Source: Plantactinospora sp. BC1
Lineage (GTDB): Bacteria > Actinomycetota > Actinomycetes > Mycobacteriales > Micromonosporaceae
Direction of reading: 5' to 3'
Length of the DNA stretch: 64,000 nt
NCBI RefSeq assembly: GCF_003030345.1
Contig: NZ_CP028158.1
Span: 930,001-994,000, forward strand
Shown here piece by piece: positions 46,396 to 54,952 of this stretch. The position numbers and the translations under genes are program-made. The notes under the pieces were generated by a model. The model saw nothing but the letters and a program-made list of their open reading frames with translations. It was not told where the DNA came from and searched no databases. Numbering within the stretch: position 1 is the first letter of the stretch; each line of letters begins with the position of its first letter.

Positions 46396-47274
46396 ATGGC
46401 TGTGACCATTCCCGGCTTCGACTACCGGCGTGTCAGGGTCGACGACGACGTCACGCTCTCCGTGGCGGTGGGCGGCTCGGGCAGCCCGGTCGTGCTGCTG
46501 CACGGCTTTCCGCAGACGCACCTGATGTGGCGGCACGTCGCCACCGACCTCGCCGCCGAGCACACCGTGATCTGCCCCGACCTGCGCGGGTACGGTGCGA
46601 GCGACAAGCCCGCCGAGCGCGACGCCGAGACGTACGCGAAGCGGACCATGGCCGCCGACATCGTCACCCTGGCCCGGCAGCTCGGCCACCCGCGTTTCGC
46701 GCTCGCCGGTCACGACCGGGGCGCCCTGGTCGCCGTCCGCGCCGGTCTCGACCATCCGGAGGCGATCTCGCACCTCGCCGCGCTCGACGTGCTGCCGACC
46801 CTCGACATGTGGGACGTCCTGCACGGGGCCCGCGCGGCGGTCGCCTTCCACCTCTATCTGATGGCCCAGCCGCCGGGCCTGCCGGAGCAGATGATCTCGG
46901 CCAGCCCGGACGCCTTCTTCGGCTACTTCCTGGACGGTTGGGCCGGGAACCCGCAGGCGATTCCGGCCGAGGTGCGGGCCGAGTACCTGAGGGCGTCCCG
47001 GGAGGCGGTGCCGTCCATCGTCGCCGACTACCGCGCCTCGGCGGGGATCGACGTCGCACACGACGAGGCGGACCGGGCGGCCGGGCGCCGGCTCGGCATG
47101 CCGGTCACGGTCGTCCAGCAGGACTGGGGTGCGGCGCTCGGCTACGACGCCGCCGCGCTGTGGCGGGCCTGGGCCCCGGACCTGGTGCACCAGACCACCT
47201 CGGCGGGGCACTTCATGGCGGAGGAGGCACCCGGGGAGATCGCCACGGTGCTCCGGGCGCTCGTCGCGCGCTGA
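46396..47274 (+). CDS. Alpha/beta hydrolase (haloacetate dehalogenase/epoxide hydrolase type)
   Basis: A protein of 292 residues. The oxyanion motif HGFPQTHLMWRHVA and PDLRGYGASDKP are followed by the nucleophile elbow AGHDRGALVAVR, where Asp replaces Ser as in epoxide hydrolases and haloalkanoate dehalogenases. The cap helices include GYFLDGWAGNPQAIP, and the final His is in TSAGHFMAEEAP. It resembles fluoroacetate dehalogenase-like proteins; the substrate is uncertain. AGGAGG precedes the ATG. It is probably activated by the divergent SARP protein. Confidence 0.88.
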   Translation: MAVTIPGFDYRRVRVDDDVTLSVAVGGSGSPVVLLHGFPQTHLMWRHVATDLAAEHTVICPDLRGYGASDKPAERDAETYAKRTMAADIVTLARQLGHPRFALAGHDRGALVAVRAGLDHPEAISHLAALDVLPTLDMWDVLHGARAAVAFHLYLMAQPPGLPEQMISASPDAFFGYFLDGWAGNPQAIPAEVRAEYLRASREAVPSIVADYRASAGIDVAHDEADRAAGRRLGMPVTVVQQDWGAALGYDAAALWRAWAPDLVHQTTSAGHFMAEEAPGEIATVLRALVAR

Positions 47275-47367
47275 CGCATCGGGCCGCCCGTCCCGGGGCG
47301 ACACCCCGGGCGGTCGTCGGGGGCTGCCGCCGCCGGCTGTCGGCGGGCGTGCGCTGGCGCGTACCGG

Positions 47368-47967
47368 TCAGGCGCCCGGCGCGGGTAGCGTGCCGGCGAT
47401 GACCGTGCTCACCATCTTGCGCACGGCTGCGGTCTCCGGCGGGGCACCGGTCCGGTCGGCGAAGAGCAGGTGTCCGGCACCGATCAGCGTGTAGGCGAGG
47501 ATCTCGACGTCGGCGTCGGCCGCCAGCCGCCCCAGGTCACGTTCCGCGCCGAGGTACTCGGCGAGCAGGACGGCCGCCTCGGTCAGCACGGGTACGCCGG
47601 CCGGCCAGGTCTGGCGTAGCCGCAGGCGCAACTCGTCCCGGAAGGTGACGAGGGCGACGATGGCGACCGCGACCGACCCGAACAGGCCCTCCAGCGCGGC
47701 GGTGAGGTTGTCGGCGACAGTGCCGGTGCCGGCCGACTCGCGCAGGGCGGCGGCCTCGGGGGCCAGCCTGCCGACGCGGTCGAGCACGAACTCGGCGAGG
47801 AAGGCGTCGAAGTCGTCGAAGTGCCGGTGCAGTACTCCCTTGGCGCAGCCCGCCTCCGTGGTGACGGCCCGGCTGGTCAGCCCGCTCGGCCCGTCCCGCA
47901 ACAGGATGCGGTCGGCGGCTTCGAACAGCTGCGTGCGTACGTCGCGGATGGCCACCCCGGTCGGCAC
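47368..47967 (-). CDS. TetR family transcriptional repressor
   Basis: A protein of 199 residues. The helix-turn-helix is TQLFEAADRILLRDGPSGLTSRAVTTEAGCAKGVLHRHFDDFDAFL, followed by a typical TetR C-terminal ligand domain. GTG 47967 is chosen because GAGGAGGGGAG lies about 10 nt upstream and homology begins soon after; a longer frame from GTG 48027 would start inside the operator. Divergent from a methyltransferase gene; three palindromes with the half-site GTGGGC lie between them. Confidence 0.88.
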   Translation of the reverse strand: MPTGVAIRDVRTQLFEAADRILLRDGPSGLTSRAVTTEAGCAKGVLHRHFDDFDAFLAEFVLDRVGRLAPEAAALRESAGTGTVADNLTAALEGLFGSVAVAIVALVTFRDELRLRLRQTWPAGVPVLTEAAVLLAEYLGAERDLGRLAADADVEILAYTLIGAGHLLFADRTGAPPETAAVRKMVSTVIAGTLPAPGA

Positions 47968-47990
47968 CGGCGTCCGCTCCCCTCCTCGAT

Positions 47991-48047
47991 GTGGGCCCAC
48001 CCGATTGACGAGTGGGCGTCTGCCCACTAGCGTGGGCGCATGCCCAC
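47991..48047. promoter_or_regulatory. TetR operators and leaderless promoter of the methyltransferase gene
   Basis: On the plus strand, -35 TTGACG (48005-48010), a 17-bp spacer, and -10 TAGCGT (48028-48033) lead to a start at or near the ATG at 48040. The spacer is almost exactly the palindrome AGTGGGCGTCTGCCCACT (48011-48028). A second palindrome GTGGGC-GCAT-GCCCAC (48032-48047) covers the start codon, and GTGGGCCCAC (47991-48000) lies nearer the TetR gene. Confidence 0.75.
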
Positions 48048-48861
48048 TCTAGCCGAGAAGCATCCGGAGCCGGTCGAGCCGCACCGGCACCGCCAGGTGG
48101 CGGAGTCCTTCGGCACCGACCCGGAACGCTACGACCGGACCCGGCCCCGCTACCCCGACGCGCTGGTGGAGCGGATCGTCGCCGCCAGCCCCGGTCCCGA
48201 GGTGCTCGACGTCGGCTGCGGCACCGGCACGGCGAGCCGGCAACTCCAGGCCGCCGGCTGCACGGTGCTCGGAGTCGAGCCCGACGCCCGGATGGCCGAG
48301 TTCGCCCGGCGTACCGGGGTCGAGGTCGAGGTGGCCACCTTCGAGACCTGGGAGCCCGCCGGGCGGCGGTTCGACGCGGTCGTCGCCGGCACGGCCTGGC
48401 ACTGGGTGGACCCGGTCGCGGGCGCGACCCGGGCGCGACAGGTGCTGCGTCCCGGCGGCCTGCTGGCGCCGTTCTGGCACACCTTCCAGCTCCCACCCGA
48501 GATGGCGACCGCCTTCGCCGAGATCTACCGCCGGGTGGTGCCCGACACACCGTCCCGGGTCCCGGCGCCGGAGTCGACCCTGGACGCCTATCAGCCGCTG
48601 TTCGCCACCGCCGCCGACAGGATCCGCCAGGTGGGCGGCTTCGGCGAACCCGAGCAGTGGCGATTCGACTGGACCAGGACCTACACCCGCGACGAGTGGC
48701 TGGACCAGTTGCCCACCTCCGGCCTCGCGACCCGGCTGGCGCCGGACAAGCTCGCGGCGCTGCTCGACGGCGCCGGAGCCACGGTCGACGCGCTGGGCGG
48801 CAGCTTCACGATGCAGTACCGCACGGTGGTCGTGGCCGCCCGCACCGACGCCCCCGAGTGA
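48040..48861 (+). CDS. Class I SAM-dependent methyltransferase
   Basis: A protein of 273 residues. AESFGTDPERYDRTRPRYPDALVERI precedes the SAM motif VLDVGCGTGTASRQL, then VLGVEPDARMAEFAR and FDAVVAGTAWHWVDP. It resembles methyltransferase domains of small-molecule enzymes; the acceptor is unknown. The ATG at 48040 follows a -10 by 6 nt, so translation probably begins at the mRNA 5' end. It is repressed by the divergent TetR protein, by inference. Confidence 0.88.
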   Translation: MPTLAEKHPEPVEPHRHRQVAESFGTDPERYDRTRPRYPDALVERIVAASPGPEVLDVGCGTGTASRQLQAAGCTVLGVEPDARMAEFARRTGVEVEVATFETWEPAGRRFDAVVAGTAWHWVDPVAGATRARQVLRPGGLLAPFWHTFQLPPEMATAFAEIYRRVVPDTPSRVPAPESTLDAYQPLFATAADRIRQVGGFGEPEQWRFDWTRTYTRDEWLDQLPTSGLATRLAPDKLAALLDGAGATVDALGGSFTMQYRTVVVAARTDAPE

Positions 48862-48955
48862 CGGTACGGGCCGGAAGCAGCGCCCGCGCAATCCTCGGTC
48901 GAGGTCGGAAATCACCGCGTCGGGCGGTCGTAGCCGCCGGACCCGCCGGGACGGT

Positions 48956-48992
48956 GCCGGGGGCGCCCCTGGTCAGCAGGGACGCCCCCGGC
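48956..48992. terminator. Bidirectional terminator
   Basis: GCCGGGGGCGCCCCTG (48956-48971) pairs with CAGGGACGCCCCCGGC (48977-48992) with one mismatch, between convergent genes ending at 48861 and 49015. Confidence 0.75.
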
Positions 48993-49014
48993 GGCTTGCC
49001 GTCGACGGGTCAGG

Positions 49015-51387
49015 TCACGCGTCGTCGTCCTGGACGGTCAGCATGCCGTAGGCGTCGCCCACGGAGACCCCCTGGACCGCCTTCACCGCGACCACGTAAC
49101 GCCGGCCGTCCCCGGGCTGGGTGTTGCCGGTCACCGCGATCGGGATGGAGATGGTGGTACTGCCGGGCGTCACCGTCACGACGCTGGCCGTGGCGAGCCC
49201 GGTCACCGGGTTCACCACGAAGACCCGCACCTGTCCGGTACCGCTGCCGGAGACCTGCGCCGGCACCTGGTAGGTGACCGTCCCCGAGTTGCCCTCCTGG
49301 ACCGTCCGCTCCCCCAGGTCGACCCGGGGCAGCGAGACCGGCTGCGGTGCGGGGGTGCCGGGTCGCCAGCCCCAGGCGTCGATGAACCAGATCCTGGCCC
49401 AGGTCTCACCGGCGCGCGGCACCAGCACCAGGGTGGTGATCTGGCCGAGGTTCAGCCCGGCCGTCCTGGCGTTGGTCAGCGGCATCCGCACCTCCTGCGC
49501 CCAGTCGTCGGCGGTCTGGGTGGGCGCCGGCAGCGGGTCCAGCGTGGTGGTGCCGAGGGTGGCCTGCCGGCCCGCCGAGTCGGTGATGGCGACGTCGAAC
49601 TGGGTACCCGGGGAGCCCGACGGAACCGCCACCCGCAACGCCACCTGCTCGGCGGTGGAGAGCGAGACCGCCGCCGGAGGCCGGAGGCTGACCGGGGTAC
49701 CCGGCGCCCGCCAGTCCACCTCGATCGCGTACCGGCCCGCCTCGGGGACGATCGGGTCGAAGGTCGCGAAGTGCGGGGAGTTGGAGTTGCCGCACCCGTT
49801 GGACGTACCCGCCGGGGTGATCTGCTCGCAGAGCCGGGCGGCGGCACCGCTGACCACGGTGGCCGCCTCGGGCACCAGCAGACGGGTCCGGTTGCCGCCC
49901 ACGGCGTGACTCAGCACGGTCGCCGGGTCCGTCGAGGGTGCCCGGAAGCCGGAGCCGTCCAGCAGCGGGCGTACCTGGTCGTTACCGGCCACGAAGGTGG
50001 CCGCGGCGGCGGCGACGTAGGTGGCGCCGACGTTCTGCTGCTGTTGCGGCGTCAGTCGCATCGGCGAGGCGGTGCGACAGACCGGGTCGTGCGGGCTGGG
50101 GTAGTCGTCCCAGGACTTCGCGACGGAGAGTCCGGGCGTCCACTCGGTGTTGAAGTAGTTGTGGTTGGCACCGAGGGCCAGGACGACGCTGTGCAGGGCG
50201 AAGCCGCGGCCCACCCCACGGGTGGCGTCCGCGTAGAGCTGTCCCTCCAGGTCGGTCAGGTCACCGTCGCAGCTCGGCAGGATCGTCATCGACGGTACGT
50301 CCGGAGCCGGGTTGTGGCTGTAGATCGACGGGCCGATCAGCGCCAGCCCGCGGATCTGCCAGCGGACCGTCCCGGTGTAGCCGTCCTGGCCGGCGGGGGG
50401 CCGGGTGAGGCTGTCGACGGCGGCCCGACTGACCCCCTCGCCACCTCGGGAGTGGCCGACCAGCAGCACGTTGGACATGTTCGGCACCGGGGCCGACCGC
50501 ACCACCTCCGGTGCGGTGGGGCGACCCGTGCCGGCCCAGTCCGCCCAGCGGCCCAGGTGCAGCCGGACCAGCGAGGAGCGGGCCTGCGCACCCGCGTCCT
50601 GCGGCGGCAGGCCGGCACCGTCCTGCGCGTTGATGGAGTTCGCCGAGATGGAGACGGTGACGTACCCCTGCGAGGCCAGCACCTGCTGGATCCGCTCGTA
50701 CCCCCGGTGGCTGGGCAGCGGGTTCCACCCGGTCGGGCAGGGCCAGACCGTGGTCGGCTCGGCGGTGCCCTGGTAGCAGGTGGGGTGCCGGCCGTGCAGG
50801 ATCAGCACCAGCGGGCGCTGGCCGGACGTGCCCTGCGGGGCCACGACGTAGCCGCGCATCTCCACCGGTACGGCGAAGCCCGGCAACTGCACGTCCGGCA
50901 GCGCGTACTCGCCGCTGATCGTGGAGTAGGGGCCGGGTACGCCGGGGTCGACCGGGTTCGGCGGCAGTTGGGCTGCCGCGAGCTCCGGTACCGCGCCGCT
51001 GCCGCGCGCGTCACCCGGGTCGACCGCCACGTCGAGGCGCCGCCCGCCGGCCCGTACCTGTAGATCCGTGAGGTTGCGGGCGGTGACGTCGTCGATGGAG
51101 AGGTGGAAACCGCGCTGGTCGGTGGCGGCCGCCGGGCGGCCGAGCAGCCGGTCACCGGCGTAGAACCCGACCGCCGCGTCGCCGGTCCGGACCGGCTGGG
51201 CCGGATACCAGCTGAGTTCGAATCCGGACGCGGTCGGTCTCAACTTCCAGGCGTCCGGCAGTGGCGTCCGGGCGACGACCGCCGCCCGGCCGGACGGGTC
51301 TGCCGGACCCGCCCATGCGGCGCTGCCGCCGCCGAGAGTCACCGTAAGCGATATGGCGACAGCCGCCACCGCTCTGCCGACGTGCAT
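49015..51387 (-). CDS. Large secreted alpha/beta hydrolase with C-terminal Calx-beta-like domain
   Basis: A protein of 790 residues. The signal peptide (MHVGRAVAAVAISLTVTLGGGSAAWAG) is followed by a beta-rich N-terminal domain. The hydrolase core has LVLILHGRHPTCYQG, GYVTVSISANSINAQDG and the nucleophile elbow LLVGHSRGGEGVSRAAVD. A beta-sandwich region follows, and the C-terminus VDLGERTVQEGNSGTVTYQV...LTVQDDDA looks like a Calx-beta repeat with acidic Ca2+ ligands. The substrate is unknown; a polymer or ester is likely. ATG 51387 follows GGGGGAGGA. A CebR-like palindrome lies 52 bp upstream, so it may belong to a cello-oligosaccharide regulon. Confidence 0.8.
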   Translation of the reverse strand: MHVGRAVAAVAISLTVTLGGGSAAWAGPADPSGRAAVVARTPLPDAWKLRPTASGFELSWYPAQPVRTGDAAVGFYAGDRLLGRPAAATDQRGFHLSIDDVTARNLTDLQVRAGGRRLDVAVDPGDARGSGAVPELAAAQLPPNPVDPGVPGPYSTISGEYALPDVQLPGFAVPVEMRGYVVAPQGTSGQRPLVLILHGRHPTCYQGTAEPTTVWPCPTGWNPLPSHRGYERIQQVLASQGYVTVSISANSINAQDGAGLPPQDAGAQARSSLVRLHLGRWADWAGTGRPTAPEVVRSAPVPNMSNVLLVGHSRGGEGVSRAAVDSLTRPPAGQDGYTGTVRWQIRGLALIGPSIYSHNPAPDVPSMTILPSCDGDLTDLEGQLYADATRGVGRGFALHSVVLALGANHNYFNTEWTPGLSVAKSWDDYPSPHDPVCRTASPMRLTPQQQQNVGATYVAAAAATFVAGNDQVRPLLDGSGFRAPSTDPATVLSHAVGGNRTRLLVPEAATVVSGAAARLCEQITPAGTSNGCGNSNSPHFATFDPIVPEAGRYAIEVDWRAPGTPVSLRPPAAVSLSTAEQVALRVAVPSGSPGTQFDVAITDSAGRQATLGTTTLDPLPAPTQTADDWAQEVRMPLTNARTAGLNLGQITTLVLVPRAGETWARIWFIDAWGWRPGTPAPQPVSLPRVDLGERTVQEGNSGTVTYQVPAQVSGSGTGQVRVFVVNPVTGLATASVVTVTPGSTTISIPIAVTGNTQPGDGRRYVVAVKAVQGVSVGDAYGMLTVQDDDA

Positions 51388-51438
51388 AGACGTCCTCCCC
51401 CGTGTGTATTCCGTTGTGGACGTGGGCGCAGCGCCACT

Positions 51439-51452
51439 CGGGAGCGCTCCCA
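51439..51452. promoter_or_regulatory. CebR/LacI-type operator
   Basis: CGGGAGCGCTCCCA contains the perfect 12-bp palindrome GGGAGCGCTCCC and differs at one position from the known CebR box TGGGAGCGCTCCCA of actinomycetes. It lies 52 bp before the start of the secreted hydrolase gene. Confidence 0.75.
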
Positions 51453-51625
51453 CGTCGGTGCGCAGCCCATCCTAGAGCGCCCGAGCCATCGCGATCAATG
51501 CGTCCCGTACGTCTGACTACTGTGGACGACACAACGGGGCGGGATACCGACAAAGTGCGGTATGAGCTGGTGCGATCTACATAGGACGGATTGCCCCGGG
51601 CGCCTGGCGAGCGGTTGTCGCGGGG

Positions 51626-52771
51626 TCAGTCCGGCCGGCGGGTGGCGATGGCCAGGAACCGGTGCGCCGCGTCGTCGTAGCCGTCGAGGTGCCACCCCGC
51701 ACGGAGCGCCGACCGCTGGAGCGGGACTTCGGCCAGCGGCTCCTCGGGGCCGAGAACGCGGCCGTGCCGGGCGGCCAGCGCGGCACGGCCGGACGGGTGG
51801 AAGATCACGAGGCGTCCGCCGGGGCGGGTGACCCGGGCCAGTTCGCGGAGCCCGGCCACCGGGTCGGGCAGGTGGGTCAGCAGGCCGGCGGCGAAGACGA
51901 CGTCGGCGGTCGCGTCCCGGAGCGGGAGGTGTCGGGCGTCGCCGATGAGTAGGGCGGCGGCCGAGTCCCGGCCGTGCGCGACGGCGGCGGCCAACATCTG
52001 CGGGGTCAGGTCGAGGCCGATGACGATGCCGCCGGGCCCGACCGCCTGCCGCAGCGCCGGCAACGCACGGCCGGTACCGCAGCCGACGTCCACGGCCACT
52101 CCCCCGGCCGGCAGTCGCGCCTCCCGGACGGCGGCGGCGTAGGCGGGCAGGTCGTCGCCGAACCTGGCGTCCCAACTGGCGGCACGGACCCCGAAGAAGG
52201 CACGGGACTCGCCGACGTACCAGCGCTCCCTCGGCGCGAGCCGCTCGGCGAGCTGCCGGATCACCGGCCAGTCCGGATCGCGCAGGTCGACGACGATGTC
52301 TGCGGCCTGCGCCGCGTTGGCGCTGTCGGCGCCGTCCGCGGTGTTGGCGCTGTCGGCGGCATGGGCGGCATGGGCGCCGTCGGCGGCGTGGGCGGGTTCG
52401 TTTTGCCTGGTTGATCCGCCGGGTCGGGTGCGCAGTCGGATGACCACGTCCCAGCCGCCGTTGGGCGGGTGGGCCCGCCAGCCGGGCCCGTCGGCCAGCG
52501 CGACCGCCGGCCGGCCTCGGCCCGCCCGCCAGGTTTCCGCGTCGGCCGGCGGTGTGCTGTCGGTGAGCCGGAGGCAGGGGCGGCCGGCGGCGGCGAGGTG
52601 GTCGGAAAGGCGGTCGGCGACCACGCCCGCGAGCGGACCGCCGTCGACCAGCACGGTGACCGCACCGGCGGGGAGGGCGGCGGCGAGGTGGTCGAGGACC
52701 TCCGTCCACCGCCGGACCTGCTCGCCGGTCAGCCCTCGCGATCCCGGTACGTGCAGCACGTCGCCAGCCAT
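51626..52771 (-). CDS. Degenerate uridine-kinase-like domain fused to a SAM methyltransferase
   Basis: A protein of 381 residues. Residues 1-190 resemble the uridine-kinase-like domain of actinomycetes, but the P-loop region reads TVLVDGGPLAGVVADRLSDHL, lacking the GK[ST] core. Here it is interrupted by an Ala/Asp-rich stretch (AADGAHAAHAADSANTADG) of repetitive DNA. Residues 200 onward give a methyltransferase: WDARFGDDLPAYAAAV, VAVDVGCGTGRALPALRQ, GLDLTPQML, ADVVFAAGLLTHLPDP. Both activities are uncertain; the first is probably lost. ATG 52771 begins MAGDVLHVPGS. It is divergent from the mod operon. Confidence 0.75.
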   Translation of the reverse strand: MAGDVLHVPGSRGLTGEQVRRWTEVLDHLAAALPAGAVTVLVDGGPLAGVVADRLSDHLAAAGRPCLRLTDSTPPADAETWRAGRGRPAVALADGPGWRAHPPNGGWDVVIRLRTRPGGSTRQNEPAHAADGAHAAHAADSANTADGADSANAAQAADIVVDLRDPDWPVIRQLAERLAPRERWYVGESRAFFGVRAASWDARFGDDLPAYAAAVREARLPAGGVAVDVGCGTGRALPALRQAVGPGGIVIGLDLTPQMLAAAVAHGRDSAAALLIGDARHLPLRDATADVVFAAGLLTHLPDPVAGLRELARVTRPGGRLVIFHPSGRAALAARHGRVLGPEEPLAEVPLQRSALRAGWHLDGYDDAAHRFLAIATRRPD

Positions 52772-52874
52772 CCCCACATCATGCGGATGCCGGACACATT
52801 CGGCTAGTCGCTGTGGCAGATGCGGCACGTTCGGACAGTTTTACCCGGCAGATGCCGGACAGTAGCCTGACCGG

Positions 52875-53303
52875 GTGACGAGGTTCCGGATCGGCGAGAC
52901 GGCAGAACTGCTCGGAGTCAGCGTCGACACGGTGCGGCGCTGGATCGACGCCGGACGCCTGCCCGCGCTCCGCGACGAGTACGGGCACCGGCTGATCGAC
53001 GGGGAGACGCTGGCCGGGTTCGTGCGGGCACAGGCGGCCGAACCGGAGGAGCGCACCGAGGAGTCGTCCGCGCGCAACCGGCTGCGCGGCATCGTCACCG
53101 CCGTGGTCAAGGACACGGTGATGGCCCAGGTGGACATCCAGGCGGGGCCGTTCCGGCTGGTGTCGCTGATGAGCCGCGAAGCCGTCGACGACCTCGGCCT
53201 GGAGGTCGGGTCGGTCGCGGTGGCGGTGATCAAGTCGACCACGGTGGTGGTGGAGAAGACGACGGCGACCGTCGGCGGACGCGGAAGGAGCGGTCAGCAG
53301 TGA
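52875..53303 (+). CDS. MerR-like helix-turn-helix protein with a molybdate-binding TOBE (Mop) domain
   Basis: A protein of 142 residues. The N-terminal excisionase/MerR-type helix-turn-helix is FRIGETAELLGVSVDTVRRWIDAGRLPALRDEYGHRLI. The C-terminal Mop/TOBE domain is SARNRLRGIVTAVVKDTVMAQVDIQAGPFRLVSLMSREAVDDLGLEVGS. Its place as the first gene before modABC and the 4-nt GTGA overlap with modA point to a molybdate-responsive regulator of the operon. The protein is small and may act as a dimer. GTG 52875 is the start. Confidence 0.88.
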   Translation: MTRFRIGETAELLGVSVDTVRRWIDAGRLPALRDEYGHRLIDGETLAGFVRAQAAEPEERTEESSARNRLRGIVTAVVKDTVMAQVDIQAGPFRLVSLMSREAVDDLGLEVGSVAVAVIKSTTVVVEKTTATVGGRGRSGQQ

Positions 53304-54100
53304 GAGCAGCACGATCGCGTACCGGCCTGGCCACGCTCACCGCGCTGGCGGTGCTGGGACTCTCCGGCTGCGGCGACGGCGACGGCACCGCGGAAGCGCC
53401 GCCGTCGGGCAGCGGCACCCGGCTCAGCGGAACCCTCACCGTCTTCGCGGCGGCGTCGTTGACCGAGTCGTTCACCCGACTGGGCCGGGACTTCGAGGCG
53501 GCCCACCCGGGTCTGCGGGTGAGCTTCAGCTTCGCCGGCAGCTCCGCGCTCGCCAACCAGATCAACCAGGGGGCACCGGCGGACGTGTTCGCCTCCGCCG
53601 CACCGGCAAACATGAAGACCGTGACCGACGCCGGTAACGGTGCCGGCACCCCGACCACCTTCGCCCGGAACCAGCTCGTGATCGCCGTACCGAAGGGCAA
53701 CCCCGGCGGGGTGACCGGGCTGGCCGACCTGACCCGGCCGGGTGTCAAGGTGGCGCTCTGCGCCGAGCAGGTGCCGTGCGGAGCGGCGGCGAAGAAGGCG
53801 CTGACCTCGGCCGGGGTGGGAGTCACGCCGGTGACCCTGGAGCAGGACGTGAAGGCGGCGCTGTCGAAGCTGCGGCTCGGCGAGGTCGACGCGGCGCTGG
53901 TCTACCGGACCGACGCCAGGGCCGCCGCCGAGCAGGTCGACGGGATCGAGTTCCCCGAGTCGGCCGAGGCGGTCAACGACTACCCGATCGTGGTGTGCAG
54001 GGAGGCACCGAACAAGGCGGCCGGGCAGGCGTTCGTCGACCACGTGCTCTCCGACGCCGGCCGGGGCGTACTCACCGCCGCCGGATTCCAGGCGCCGTAG
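53300..54100 (+). CDS. modA: Molybdate ABC transporter substrate-binding lipoprotein ModA
   Basis: A protein of 266 residues with lipobox LGLSGC (Cys24). LTVFAAASLTESFTRLGRDFEAAHPGLRVSFSFAGSSALANQI is the ModA signature; the two SS/AS serines bind the oxyanion. PADVFASAAPANM and NDYPIVV follow. It binds molybdate or tungstate outside the membrane and delivers it to ModBC. It overlaps the regulator gene by 4 nt. Molybdenum taken up here would serve the FdhA cofactor among others. Confidence 0.92.
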   Translation: MRAARSRTGLATLTALAVLGLSGCGDGDGTAEAPPSGSGTRLSGTLTVFAAASLTESFTRLGRDFEAAHPGLRVSFSFAGSSALANQINQGAPADVFASAAPANMKTVTDAGNGAGTPTTFARNQLVIAVPKGNPGGVTGLADLTRPGVKVALCAEQVPCGAAAKKALTSAGVGVTPVTLEQDVKAALSKLRLGEVDAALVYRTDARAAAEQVDGIEFPESAEAVNDYPIVVCREAPNKAAGQAFVDHVLSDAGRGVLTAAGFQAP

Positions 54101-54103
54101 CCG

Positions 54104-54952
54104 GTGTCCCTCCTCGGTGACGCTCCCTCGACGACCCCGGTGGGCGGGGGCGGGGTGGCACGGCGGCGGCGTACCGGTCGGGTACCGGCGGCACTCCTGC
54201 TCCCGGCCGCGCTCGGCCTGCTCTTCCTGGTACTGCCCCTGATCGGCCTGCTGGTACGCGCACCGTGGAGTACCCTCCCGCACCGGCTCACCGAGCCGGG
54301 GGTGGTCACCGCGCTCCGGCTGTCCTTGCAGACCGCCACCCTCGCCACCCTGCTCTGCCTGCTCCTCGGCGTACCGCTGGCCTGGCTGCTCGCCCGGGTC
54401 GAGTTCCCCGGCCGCCGGGTCGTACGCGCGCTGGTCACCGTCCCGCTGGTGCTGCCGCCGGTGGTCGGCGGCGTCGCCCTGCTGCTGGTCTTCGGTCGCC
54501 GGGGACTGCTCGGCGGCTGGCTCGACAGCAGCTTCGGGATCACCCTGCCGTTCAGCACCGCCGGAGTGGTCCTCGCCGAGGCGTTCGTCGCGATGCCGTT
54601 CCTGATCATCGCCGTCGAGGGGGCGCTGCGCGGTGCCGACACCCGCTACGAGGAGGCGGCGGCCACCCTCGGCGCCGGCCGGTGGACCACCTTCACCCAC
54701 GTCACGCTGCCGCTGGTGGCCCCGGGCATCGCCGCCGGGGCGGTACTGTGCTGGGCGCGGGCGCTCGGCGAGTTCGGCGCCACCATCACCTTCGCCGGCA
54801 ACTTCCCCGGCCGGACCCAGACCATGCCGCTCGCCGTCTACCTGGCGCTGGAGACCGATCTGGAGGCGGCGATCGTGTTGAGCCTGCTGCTGCTCGCCGT
54901 CTCGGTGGCCATCCTGGCCAGCCTCCGGGACCGCTGGATCACCAGCCCATGA
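54104..54952 (+). CDS. modB: Molybdate ABC transporter permease ModB
   Basis: A protein of 282 residues with about six membrane helices. The permease EAA loop reads YEEAAATLGAGRWTTFTHVTLPLVAPGIAAG, and RALGEFGATITFAGNFPGRTQTMPLAVY is a ModB hallmark. GTG 54104 follows the modA stop by 3 nt. The stop overlaps the modC ATG (ATGA). Confidence 0.92.
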   Translation: MSLLGDAPSTTPVGGGGVARRRRTGRVPAALLLPAALGLLFLVLPLIGLLVRAPWSTLPHRLTEPGVVTALRLSLQTATLATLLCLLLGVPLAWLLARVEFPGRRVVRALVTVPLVLPPVVGGVALLLVFGRRGLLGGWLDSSFGITLPFSTAGVVLAEAFVAMPFLIIAVEGALRGADTRYEEAAATLGAGRWTTFTHVTLPLVAPGIAAGAVLCWARALGEFGATITFAGNFPGRTQTMPLAVYLALETDLEAAIVLSLLLLAVSVAILASLRDRWITSP

